Shown piece after piece: positions 44,853 through 56,309 of a stretch of 64,000 nucleotides of DNA (position 1 is its first letter; each line of letters begins with the position of its first letter). The notes beneath the pieces are model-generated. The model searched no databases. It was given only the letters and a program-made list of their open reading frames with translations, and was not told the origin of the DNA. Source of the DNA: Aquatica leii (Eukaryota > Arthropoda > Insecta > Coleoptera > Lampyridae); NCBI GenBank assembly GCA_035610365.1, contig CM069434.1, positions 122,754,895 to 122,818,894 on the forward strand, read 5' to 3'. A program made the translations under genes and the position numbers.

Positions 44853-47160
44853 GGTTATAAAAACCACATTGATTCTAAATGCAAATTTATAAATGCGAAA
44901 TGTAATAAATGTAACAAAATATGACATCTAGCCAAAGTTTGTAAAAGAAGCAGTAGCTCTATATTTGTTGCTGCCAGTATTGTAGCACGTGTGCAACTCT
45001 CGCCAGAAGTTGCTGAAATATTAAGTTTGTCAGTTAATTGCAATTTTATAAATTAAATTTTTTTTAGATGTACTTATAGAGAACCAACCATTACAAATGA
45101 AATCAGAAAATGTTGAAACGCGTTCTTGAAATACAATCTTGCAATGTTATTTTGCAAACTTGTGACAAGCAAACTCTTCCGGTGACGAGAGTTGCTACGT
45201 TAATGTAAAATTTAGAGACACATCATTTAAAGGTAACGTTTATGTTATGGACGGTGAATTATATACCATTTTAGGCAGAGAATAGTTTTTCAAAATTAAT
45301 GTGAATTTAGCGAATATTAAAACAACATCTGACACATATTTAAAATTGGGAATAAAAAATGTAGTTGCTTCTTTTCGAGATATATTCAAAAATTAAATCG
45401 AACTGCTTTTTACTGCAGAATTATTTCTAAAAAATAACGCTAAACCCATTTTTGCAAAGCACGTTTGGTACCTTATGCCTTAAAACTTGTGGTGGAAAAT
45501 AAGTTGGATAGATTAGAATCTCTTGGTATGATTACATCCACCACGTTTTCAGAATCGAGCACTCCAATCGTTCCAATTGTAAAACAAGATAATAAAAAAT
45601 CAAATTTGCGGGAGCTGTAGGGTCACTTTAAATAAATATCTTCAAATCAATCACTATCCAGTTCTTAACATTCACGCTTTAGCGTTATTTAAAAACCAAG
45701 AAAAAGTGAGAGCTACACCAACCCCAAGAAATGTTTCAGAAACAAAAAGGTTAATAACTTACTATTTTTTTCTATATTGTACAATCTTTTGCAAAATCAG
45801 CTTCTTTTCAAATAGACGCCTGAATGTCAATCAACATGTAGAAAAGTAAATTTTGTTGGAGCAAGTTCTTGCTCTTTTTGATCCGTCAAAACCATTAGTT
45901 TTTGCAACTGACGCAACAAGCTAAAACTCGGTGTCGTTCTATCACATACCTATTCTGATGGATCTGATAGGCCGATTGTTTTTGTTTCTAGAACCCTTAC
46001 CAAAAGTGAGAAAAACTATTCACCACTTGATAAAGAAGCTCTAAGTTTTTCAATTGATTGTATGGTCGTCATTTCGTTCTTCTAACGGATTATAACCTCG
46101 TTATAAATATGTAGGAAACTTATGGACACAGTTAAATTAATCAAATAATAAAGATGAATATGCAATACAACCAGAACGCATTATGAAAGGTATTAGAGTA
46201 GTAATTCCAAAGAAATTGCAGGCAATAGTTCCCAATGAGCTCCATCAAAACCATTTGGGAAAGGTTAAATATTTTTTTACTATAGCCGATGCATTTTTAA
46301 AGTGGGTCGAAGTTTTTATTATAAACAATATAAAGTCAAAATTTACAAGAAACGGCTTACCCCTAGCGTTAGTTTCCGACAATAGTCGTCAACTAGTGTC
46401 GGATGAGTTTGAACGATTTTTAATGGTAAATGGAATCGCATATTAAAACAGCATCATACAGCCCGAGTTCAAATGGTCAAGCTGAAGATTATGTTGAAAC
46501 AATAAAAACAACTTTGCGAACAAAGAAAAACAATCCTGGAGATTCGCAAACAAATTTATGTAATTTTTTTTTGCAATACAGGAAGACGCTACATGCTACT
46601 AAAGGGCAATGGCTTCTTTGTTTTGCAAAAAAAAACTTACGAAGTACGATATATGAGACTTAATGCTGCTTAATATAACGGCAACGGTTATAGAGAAACA
46701 AGCCAAAGTAATAAAGCAAAACTCGATAAATAAAAAAATTGAATTCAATATTAACCAATCAGTTTTATTTAGAAATTTTGATGGTCAAGCCAAATGGAAA
46801 CCAGATACGGTATTAGTCCAACAAAATCATGGCCGAGTTTAGAAGCACTCCTGCTTCTCAACAAGAACCAAAAAACTTTATCGATACAAATCCGAAAACT
46901 GTTTCGAACACACAAAATGAAAATAAACAAACACAGAATTCGCACGAAAATAAATCAGCCAAAAATAAAAAAGTTTGTGGCAGTGGAAAAAAAACAAGCT
47001 GCAGAAAACAAGTTTACTAAAATGGCAAGTTTCTGCAGTTCGCGACCACCGAGAAAAATCAACGGTTACCCATGGTTACTTAATAATAATTTCAACCGAC
47101 GACGACCTGTTTCTGAAAGTGCCTTCAAGCTTCAACATTGTAACCCGAACGAATAAAATG
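44853..47160 (+). mobile_element. Gypsy C, copy 2
   Basis: Homologous to C copy 1 from its zinc-knuckle region (38499) onward: GGTTATAAAAACCACATTG occurs in both. It covers protease, RT remnant and RNase H remnants (to about 46060) and extends past the point where copy 1 is cut, giving integrase. The two copies differ by small indels, so the duplication is not very recent. No 3' LTR could be recognised before 47180. Confidence 0.8.
46183..46960 (+). pseudogene. Integrase of gypsy C copy 2
   Basis: KGIRVVIPKKLQAIVPNELH (46187) precedes a shortened core: TIADAFLKWVEVFIINNIKS, then LVSDNSRQLVSDEFERFL with the second catalytic Asp, a frame change near 46440, and SPSSNGQAEDYVETIKTTLR with the Glu. 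Further on, FNINQSVLFRNFDGQAKWKP (46740) is the C-terminal DNA-binding part. The first Asp and zinc-binding domain are damaged by a deletion between HLGKVKY and TIADAF. Confidence 0.8.
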
Positions 47161-47179
47161 AACTAAAATCGCAAAGAAG

Positions 47180-47727
47180 TTGATATCTGTTATTATTATA
47201 CCACTTTTAATTCATAATTCTTCTTCTTCTTTTTATTCTTTTCCTGCTACTTCTTTCTCTATTCCTTATACCTTTACGGTGTTGGGTATTGCGTTTCTAT
47301 CCACTTTTTTTTATTTTTTCCTGTCTACTGTTACATTTTGTATTTGTATGTGTTGTACTATGTTTCTTTAGTATTTCTTCCAGTATGTTATTTAATGGTT
47401 TTCTTAAGTCTTCCTAGGGTGTTCTTTTCAATAGATTTAGCATGTAGGTATTGTCATGTTTTCCTGTCTTTGCTTAGCTGTTTTTTTTCGTTTTTTCTTT
47501 TGAATTTGTTCTTGCTTCAGTTTTTTGTTGATTGTTACATTTTTCCATCTCTCCATTTTTGTGATGCAAAGTATTTTCTTTAGGTATTTTATTTCCATAG
47601 TTGTTATTTTTTTGTGTTTTGGACCACAAACGTCAACAGTAAAGTGAGTGAATTTGCAACCCAGTACGATCAACGTGTAATAAACAAAACGCGAGAAAGT
47701 CGAAATCATACACAAAGAACAAACCAT
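47180..47727 (-). mobile_element. LINE 3' fragment, minus strand
   Basis: The minus-strand frame has EIKYLKKILCITKMERWKNV followed by TINKKLKQEQ (about 47600-47510), the conserved region C-terminal to RT in RTE- and related LINEs. The plus strand shows a pyrimidine-rich stretch down to 47180, the same bias as the other LINEs. Opposite orientation to the LINE that starts just downstream. Confidence 0.6.
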
Positions 47728-48117
47728 TATCAGAAAACAAAGCGCGCAAATTCAAAATTTTCCTCAATGGAAGAATCACATTAGAAACATTTAAGAAAAC
47801 CAGAAACGTATACTTAGAAAAGAACGTAATAAAGGAAACGTAACATAACGGCAAAACAACAAAGAAAAACTCGAAATATGAAGGTTTTATTATTGGAAAT
47901 TAAGAACAAATTAAATAACATAAAAAGTAGAAACCAAAAAATTAAAAAAAAATAAATAATACCCTAGAAAGAATTAGAAAAATTAGAAATAATGACATGG
48001 ATTTGAGAGATGAAATTAAAAAACTGCAATTAACAACAAACTAACAAGAAAAAAAATAGGAATATTAGGAAATAAATGGTAATCTACAAAGCCTAAGAAG
48101 CAGAAGAAAAACTTGAG

Positions 48118-48399
48118 TTGGAGACAAAAAAAAGAATAAAACAGATACTAAGACAGATAGGAGTTGTTCTTAACATGGAAACAGAAGTACTAGAAATACG
48201 GAGACTGGGAAGATTCAAAAACGACAAAAATAGACCAATCTTGATGAAAATAGTGTTAATGAATAAAAAAAGGGAGATAATGAACAATGCTAGAAAGTTT
48301 AAAGGTTCAAACATATGGTTTTCAAAAGTATTAACAAACAAAAAACGAACACACAAAAAAGCACTTGTAAAGAAAATGAAAGAGATAAAGAAGAAATGA
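48118..48399 (+). pseudogene. LINE ORF1 RNA-binding region
   Basis: The frame reads ETKKRIKQILRQIGVVLNME, VLEIRRLGRFKNDKNRPILM and KREIMNNARKFKGSNIWFSK, the RRM-like core of L1-type ORF1 proteins (the RLG-F---RP-L block). The preceding coiled coil is broken by stops. It would form the RNA-protein particle of the retrotransposon. Confidence 0.7.
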
Positions 48400-48919
48400 C
48401 AACTAGCATATATAGTAAAAATAAAATAAAATTAGGCTGCAAAAAATATGTTCTCCAATATCTACAGGTAGAAGAAAACGAAAATGAAAGCAAAAACAAG
48501 AAAAAGGACTAACGATCATAACAAGGGACAAATAAAAGAAGAGAAAGAAAACAGCAAAAGAAAGAAGAACAAGACAGGAAACAACAAGGAAGAAATAGAA
48601 ACAGTACAAAAATCGTAGAAAGTGAAAATTTGTACTCAAACGATGTTTTCCAAACAAGAAACTTACAACACAAATACGGAAAACAAGACCCAATACAATC
48701 AGATAAAGTAGGAAAAGATGATAATGACAACGGCAACGAATAAGGACAAGATCAAAGAACCAAGTAAACTCGAATCGGTTAAAGAAGAGACGTTCGAACA
48801 GATAAAAATTATAAAACTACCGGATACGATAACAAAAATAATGGAAAATCTACTTATATACAAAAAACAAACAAATAAAACACAGAGTAGAGCAGAAGAA
48901 AACTCTAAGACAAACTAAA

Positions 48920-50225
48920 TAACAGTGGCAACATGGAACATAACAACCATAAATGGAAAAAAAAAGAAAAAACTAGTAGACGAACTTAAAGAAGGACAAA
49001 TAGATATATTAAGAATACGCGAAACAATGCCAAGGATGCATACAATTAAAAGATAGGTACATGTTATACTATTCAGGAAATATAGAAAAGACATAAGCTA
49101 AAAAAGGGGTGAGAATAATAGTATCAAAAGAAATAAATAAAAAGGTAAAATAATAAAAAGTTACTACGACGAATTACAGGAAACTCTAGACAACTAGAGA
49201 AAAAAACAAACGAAAACATACTATTTATAAGAGACTATAATGATAGAGTAAGAAAAGACAAAGAAAAAGGATTAGAAAGCATTGGAACTTACGGAAAAAA
49301 GAAAAGAAATAGAAATGGGGACAGACTGCTTCAATTCAGCATCGAGAAAGATTTAAAAATAGGAAACACATTTTATGAACAAGAGAAACAATACACCTTC
49401 GAAGCATCTAAAAGAAATGCAAAGAGTCTAATGGACTATATAATAATATATACAAAACAAATCGGTAACGGCGTTGAAAACGTAGAAACAATTAAAGAAG
49501 CAAAACTGAATACACAACATAAGTTAGTAATAAGAAAAATTAATATAGCACATCCAAAAATGGAAGGAGGAAAACAAGAAAAATACCATAAAAAAGTTAA
49601 ATCAATACGAAAAACAGAAACAAAAAAAAAACGCAATGAGACATGGAAAACGCTTAAAATAGAAATATTACAAATAACAAAAGAAATAAGTAGAGAACAA
49701 ACAATACAACCATGTACAAAGCAAACTAGATGATAGAATAAAGAAGTGAAACAAAAAATTGTCAATAAGAAAAAAGCTAAAAAGAAGAAGACAAAGAAGA
49801 ATATAACAAAAGAAGGAACAAAGCAAAAGAGTAAAGAGTAAAAAAAGAAGAGTAATAAGCGCAAAAGCAAGAAGCTGGCAAGAATTTAAAAAAGAGGTTC
49901 AAAAAACACACATAGAAACAACAGAAAGCTTTGGAATATAGTGAAATCTCTTAAATCTAAAAGAAACAGAAACATTAAATATGTAAAAGACAGAATGGGT
50001 AAAATAGCTAATAACAAGGAAGAAAACTTAGAAATATAGAGGATACATTATAAAAACAATTTGAGAAAAAATAAAAATCAAGGAAAAATGCAAACTGAAA
50101 CCAAGAGGAAGAAGAAGAAGAACGACAGAAAGGAATATATGCCGAAAAGATAAACGAAACAATAAAATAACCAAAAATAGGAGAAGCAAGTGGGATAGAC
50201 ACAGTAGCACACAAAATAATAAAAT
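48920..50225 (+). pseudogene. LINE ORF2 endonuclease and RT start
   Basis: ATWNITTINGKKKKKLVDEL starts the AP-endonuclease (48930), then RDYNDRVRKDKEKGLESIGT (GDFN motif decayed to RDYN), GDRLLQFSIEKDLKIGNTFY, KRNAKSLMDYIIIYTKQIG and TQHKLVI (SDH motif decayed to TQH). After a stop at 49731 the K/E-rich linker continues and the RT N-terminus ends in the satellite. Many stops. Confidence 0.75.
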
Positions 50226-50228
50226 CAA

Positions 50229-53200
50229 GTTCAAAATGTTGCCTTCGATTCGCTATTGTAGCATATTTTTAAACTCTCCTGCCTTTTTTCTATCTTTTTA
50301 GCGTTAAATTTTATCAATCTTCACATTGACTTAAAAGTATTATTAATACCTGTGTGTCTTAGATACCATCAACAAAAAATTCTTAATTAACCTAAAAGTT
50401 CAAAATGTTGCCTTCGATTCGCTATTGTAGCATATTTTTAGACTCTCCTGCCTTTTTTCTATCTTTTTAGCTTTAAATTTTATCAATCTTCACATTGACT
50501 TAAAAGTGTTATTAATACCTGTGTGTCTTAGATACCATCAACAAAAAATTCTTAATTATTCTAAAAGTTCAAAATGTTGCCTTCGATTCGCTATTGTAGC
50601 ATATTTGTAGACTCTCCTGCCTTTTTTCTATCTTTTTAGCGTTAAATTTTATCAATCTTCACATTGACTTAAAAGTATTATTAATACCTGTGTGTCTTAG
50701 ATACCATCAACAAAAAATTCTTAATTAACCTAAAAGTTCAAAATGTTGCCTTCGATTCGCTATTGTAGCATATTTGTAGACTCTCCTGCCTTTTTTCTAT
50801 CTTTTTAGCGTCAAATTTTATCAATCTTCACATTGACTTAAAAGTATTATTAATACCAATGTGTCTTAGATACCATCAACAAAAAAATCTTAATTAACCT
50901 AAAAGTTCAAAATGTTGCCTTCGATTCGCTATTGTAGCATATTTTTAGACTCTCCTGCCTTTTTCTATCTTTTTAGCTTTAAATTTTATCAATCTTCACA
51001 TTGACTTAAAAGTATTATTAATACCTGTGTGTCTTAGATACCATCAACAAAAAAATCTTAATTAACCTAAAAGTTTAAAATGTTTCCTTCGATTCGCTAT
51101 TGTACCATATTTTTAGACTCTCCTGCCTTTTTTCTATATTTTTAGCTTTAAATTTTATCAATCTTCACATTGACTTAAAAGTATTATTAATACCTGTGTG
51201 TCTTAGATACAATCAACAAAAAATTCTTAATTAACCTAAAAGTTCAAAATGTTGCCTTCGATTCGCTATTGTAACATATTTTTAGACTCTCCTGCCTTTT
51301 TTCTATCTTTTTAGCGTTAAATTTTATCAATCTTCACATTGACTTAGAAGTTTTATTAATACCTGTGTGTTTTAGATACCATCAACAAAAAATACTTAAT
51401 TAACCTAAAAGTTCAAAATGTTGCCTTCGATTCGCTATTGTAGCATATTTTTAGACTCTCCTGCCTTTTTTCTATCTTTTTAGCGTTAAATCTTATCAAT
51501 CTTCACATTGACTTAAAAGTATTATTAATACCTGTGTGTCTTAGATACCATCAACAAAAAATTCTTAATTAACCTAAAAGTTCAAAATGTTGCCTTCGAT
51601 TCGCTATTGTAGCATATTTTTAGACTCTCCTGCCTTTTTTCTATCTGTTTAGCTTAAAATTTTATCAATCTTCACATTAACTTAAAAGTGCTAATAATAC
51701 CTGTGCGGTTTAGATACCATCAACAAAAAATACTTAATTAACCTAAAAGTTCAAAATGTTGCCTTCGATTCGCTATTGTATCATATTTTTAGACTCTCCA
51801 GGCTTTTTTCTATCTGTTTAGCTTAAAATTTTATCAATCTTCACATTAACTTAAAAGTGCTATTAATACCTGTGTGTTTTAGATACCATCAACAAAAAAT
51901 TCTTAATTAACCTAAAAGTTCAAAATGTTGCCTTCGATTCGCTATTGTAGCATATTTTTAGACTCTCCTGCCTTTTTTCTATCTTTTTAGCTTTAAATTT
52001 TATCAATCTTCACATTGACTTAAAAGTATTATTAATACCTGTGTGTCTTAGATACCATCAACAAAAAATTCTTAATTATTCTAAAAGTTCAAAATGTTGC
52101 CTTCGATTCGCTATTGTAGCATATTTGTACTCTCCTGCCTTTTTTCTATCTTTTTAGCGTTAAATTTTATCAATCTTCACATTGACTTAAAAGTATTATT
52201 AATACCTGTGTGTCTTAGATACCATCAACAAAAAATTCTTAATTAACCTAAAAGTTCAAAATGTTGCCTTCGATTCGCTATTGTACCATATTTTTAGACT
52301 CTCCTGCCTTTTTTCTATCTTTTTAGCGTTAAATTTTATCAATCTTCACATTGACTTAGAAGTTTTATTAATACCTGTGTGTTTTAGATACCATCAACAA
52401 AAAATTCTTAATTAACCTAAAAGTTCAAAATGTTGCCTTCGATTCGCTATTGTAGCATATTTTTAGACTCTCCTGCCTTTTTTCTATCTTTTTAGCGTTA
52501 AATCTTATCAATCTTCACATTGACTTAAAAGTATTATTAATACCTGTGTGTCTTAGATACCATCAACAAAAAATTCTTAATTAACCTAAAAGTTCAAAAT
52601 TTTGCCTTCGATTCGCTATTGTAGCATATTTGTAGACTCTCCTGCCTTTTTTCTATCTTTTTAGCGTCAAATTTTATCAATCTTCACATTGACTTAAAAG
52701 TATTATTAATACCAATGTGTCTTAGATACCATCAACAAAAAAATCTTAATTAACCTAAAAGTTCAAAATGTTGCCTTCGATTCGCTATTGTAGCATATTT
52801 TTAGACTCTCCTGCCTTTTTCTATCTTTTTAGCTTTAAATTTTATCAATCTTCACATTGACTTAAAAGTATTATTAATACCTGTGTGTCTTAGATACCAT
52901 CAACAAAAAATTCTTAATTAACCTAAAAGTTTAAAATGTTTCCTTCGATTCGCTATTGTACCATATTTTTAGACTCTCCTGCCTTTTTTCTATATTTTTA
53001 GCTTTAAATTTTATCAATCTTCACATTGACTTAAAAGTATTATTAATACCTGTGTGTCTTAGATACAATCAACAAAAAATTCTTAATTAACCTAAAAGTT
53101 CAAAATGTTGCCTTCGATTCGCTATTGTAGCATATTTTTAGACTCTCCTGCCTTTTTTCTATCTTTTTAGCTTTAAATTTTATCAATCTTCACATTGACT

Positions 53201-55375
53201 TAAAAGTATTATTAATACCTGTGTGTCTTAGATACCATCAACAAAAAATTCTTAATTAACCTAAAAGTTCAAAATGTTGCCTTCGATTCGCTATTGTAGC
53301 ATATTTTTAGACTCTCCTGCCTGTTTTCTATCTTTTTAGCTTTAAATTTTATCAATCTTCACATTGACTTAAAAGTATTATTAATACCTGTGTGTCTTAG
53401 ATACCATCAACAAAAAATTCTTAATTAACCTAAAAGTTCAAAATGTTGCCTTCGATTCGCTATTGTAGCATATTTTTAGACTCTCCTGCCTTTTTTCTAT
53501 CTTTTTAGCTTTAAATTTTATCAATCTCCACATTGACTTAAAAGTATTATTAATACCTGTGTGGCTTAGATACCATCAACAAAAAATTCTTAATTAACCT
53601 AAAAGTTCAAAATGTTGCCTTCGATTCGCTATTGTAGCATATTTTGAGACTCTCCTGCCTTTTTCTATCTTTTAGCTTTAAATTTTATCAATCTCCACAT
53701 TGACTTAAAAGTATTATTAATACCTGTGTGGCTTAGATACCATCAACAAAAAATACTTAATTAACCTAAAAGTTCAAAATGTTGCCTTCGATTCGCTATT
53801 GTATCATATTTTTAGACTCTCCAGGCTTTTTTCTATATGTTTAGCTTAAAATTTTATCAATCTTCACATTAACTTAAAAGTGCTATTAATACCTGTGTGT
53901 TTTAGATACCATCAACAAAAAATTCTTAATTAACCTAAAAGTTCAAAATGTTGCCTTCGATTCGCTATTGTAGCATATTTTTAGACTCTCCTGCCTTTTT
54001 TCTATCTTTTTAGCTTTAAATTTTATCAATCTTCACATTGACTTAAAAGTATTATTAATACCTGTGTGTCTTAGATACCATCAACAAAAAATTCTTAATT
54101 ATTCTAAAAGTTTAAAATGTTGCCTTCGATTCGCTATTGTAGCATATTTGTAGACTCTCCTGCCTTTTTTCTATCTTTTTAGCGTTAAATTTTATCAATC
54201 TTCACATTGACTTAAAAGTATTATTAATACCTGTGTGTCTTAGATACCATCAACAAAAAATTCTTAATTAACCTAAAAGTTCAAAATGTTGCCTTCGATT
54301 CGCTATTGTAGCATATTTTTAGACTCTCCAGGTTTTTTTCTATCTGTTTAGCTTAAAATTTTATCAATCTTCACATTAACTTAAAAGTGCTAATAATACC
54401 TGTGTGTTTTAGATACCATCAACAAAAAATACTTAATTAACCTAAAAGTTCAAAATGTTGCCTTCGATTCGCTATTGTATCATATTTTTAGACTCTCCAG
54501 GCTTTTTTCTATCTGTTTAGCTTAAAATTTTATCAATCTTCACATTAACTTAAAAGTGCTAATAATACCTGTGTGTTTTAGATACCATCAACAAAAAATA
54601 CTTAATTAACCTAAAAGTTCAAAATGTTGCCTTCGATTCGCTATTGTATCATATTTTTAGACTCTCCAGGCTTTTTTCTATCTGTTTAGCTTAAAATTTT
54701 ATCAATCTTCACATTAACTTAAAAGTGCTAATAATACCTGTGTGTTTTAGATACCATCAACAAAAAATACTTAATTAACCTTAAAAAGTTCAAAATGTTG
54801 CCTTCGATTCGCTATTGTAGCATATTTTTAGACTCTCCAGGCTTTTTTCTATCTGTTTAGCTTAAAATTTTATCAATCTTCATATTAACTTAAAAGTGCT
54901 ATTAATACCTGTGTGTTTTAGATACCATCAACAAAAAATTCTTAATTAACCTAAAAGTTCAAAATGTTGGCTTCGATTCGATATTGTAGCATATTTTTAG
55001 ACTCTCCAGCCTTTTTTCTATCTGTTTAGCTTAAAATTTTATCAATCTTCACATTAACTTAAAAGTGCTAATAATACCTGTGTGTTTTAGATACCATCAA
55101 CAAAAAATACTTAATTAACCTTAAAAAGTTCAAAATGTTGCCTTTGATTCGCTATTGTAGCATATTTTTAGACTCTCCAGGCTTTTTTCTATCTGTTTAG
55201 CTTAAAATTTTATCAATCTTCACATTAACTTAAAAGTGCTATTAATACCTGTGTGTTTTAGATACCATCAACAAAAAATTCTTAATTAACCTAAAAGTTC
55301 AAAATGTTGCCTTTGATTCGCTATTGTAGCATATTTTTAGACTCTCCTGCCTTTTTTCTATCTTTTTAGCGTTAA
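50229..55375. repeat. Satellite DNA array, 169-bp monomer, about 30 copies
   Basis: GTTCAAAATGTTGCCTTCG recurs at 50229, 50398, 50567, 50736 and so on, giving a monomer of 169 bp (slight indels). Variants differ at a few places: AGCGTTAAAT, AGCTTTAAAT or AGCTTAAAAT; TCTCCTGCC or TCTCCAGGC; AATTAACCT or AATTATTCT. Rare variants recur together at offsets of about 1520 bp and 1856 bp (9 and 11 monomers), so larger blocks were duplicated. The last ten or so monomers (from about 54300) are mostly the CCAGGC type. AT-rich, no coding sense. The size is close to one nucleosome plus linker, typical of pericentromeric or dispersed insect satellites. Confidence 0.97.
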
Positions 55376-55909
55376 AGGGAGGTGGGAAGGTGAAACAATG
55401 GATGCTAAACATCTGTAACACAGCATGGTTAACCAGGAAAACACCAAAGGACCGGGAAAAAAATATAAATACACCTAACATCAGTGCCCCTAAGGGTTTA
55501 CAGCATAATATTATATTATCGTAATTAATTTATAGTAATTGTAGTTTCCATTTTTCGTTCGTTGAATAATGGTTTGTCAAAGAAACAATCAACTTCCGTT
55601 GATAATAGTTTTAGTTTAAATATTCGTTAGTTCTATGCGTATGATCTTATTGGCTTTGTTAAAATAAAGTAATCAGTCATTTCACTTTGCAAAAATCCAA
55701 AAAAAGAATGACAAACACAGGTTACGCTTAACATCTCATGCCATCATAGCACCAACGTTTTTACAAAACTGTCTTTTCAGTGTGTCTTAGAGAACTATAA
55801 TAGATTTTCATTAACCAAAAATGATTCTATTTTTTTGTTTTGTTCTATTGACAATTATTTGAGCGCAGACTTTTACAGCTACACATAAATGAAGTAAACA
55901 AAAATATAT
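55376..55909. other. Unique sequence after the satellite
   Basis: The array ends inside a monomer at AGCGTTAAA and continues as unrelated sequence, starting GGGAGGTGGGAAGGTGAAAC. No coding or repeat feature is supported here. Confidence 0.5.
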
Positions 55910-56309
55910 TGAAACGTTCGAGAAATTATTCTCAAGTCCGAGAACTTTCGCGAGGTTTTTGTACATTTGCAGAACGTTCACCGAAAGATATAGAAAATTC
56001 TCGAACGTTTGGCCAAACTGTATAAATGCGGCACAAACAAATCATAAGGCAGTTATTCCAGCAATTCGAAGACGGCAGTGTTAAGAAGATTATTGAAGTT
56101 TAATTAAATAAGTGATTAACGCGTGTGTTTGAGATAAATATACGGAATATAACTTTGTAGTAAGTAGTTAAACTAAAGTGATCCGCGAACTTTATCTTCG
56201 TGTGATAGTTCTAAATTAGTCTAAGTGTTTTTATTAATTAGTTCGGTTAGTTATAAATGTGTACATATTTTTAATATAAATAAATAAATTAGATTTAATA
56301 ATCGTTACA
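55910..56309 (+). repeat. Solo LTR of the gypsy A/B family
   Basis: Starts TGAAACGTTCGAGAAATTAT and ends ...AATCGTTACA. It shares with the A and B LTRs the TGTATAAAT box, the CAGTTATT start region, GTTAAGAAGATTAT and the TAGTTCGGTTA-TAAA block. Flanked by ATAT on both sides (possible 4-bp target duplication, but low complexity). More diverged than the A/B LTRs, so probably older. Confidence 0.82.

Larger units (their letters stand above)
47730..50228 (+). mobile_element. LINE with ORF1 and endonuclease, cut by the satellite array
   Basis: A very A-rich plus-strand element: degenerate coiled coil (47880-48060), ORF1 RNA-binding part (48118-48399), then the endonuclease of ORF2 (48920-49735) and the first part of RT up to about 50225 (EASGIDTVAHKIIKS in a decayed frame). 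Homology ends exactly at the first satellite monomer. It is similar in type to the LINE at 27.0-29.3 kb. Confidence 0.8.

Noticed and set aside
50229-55375. Regularly spaced repeats as a CRISPR array
   Set aside because: Units are contiguous 169-bp monomers without distinct spacers, in a eukaryotic genome; this is satellite DNA.
50229-55375. Hammerhead ribozyme within the satellite monomer
   Set aside because: No CTGATGA/GAAA core in either strand of the monomer as read by eye.
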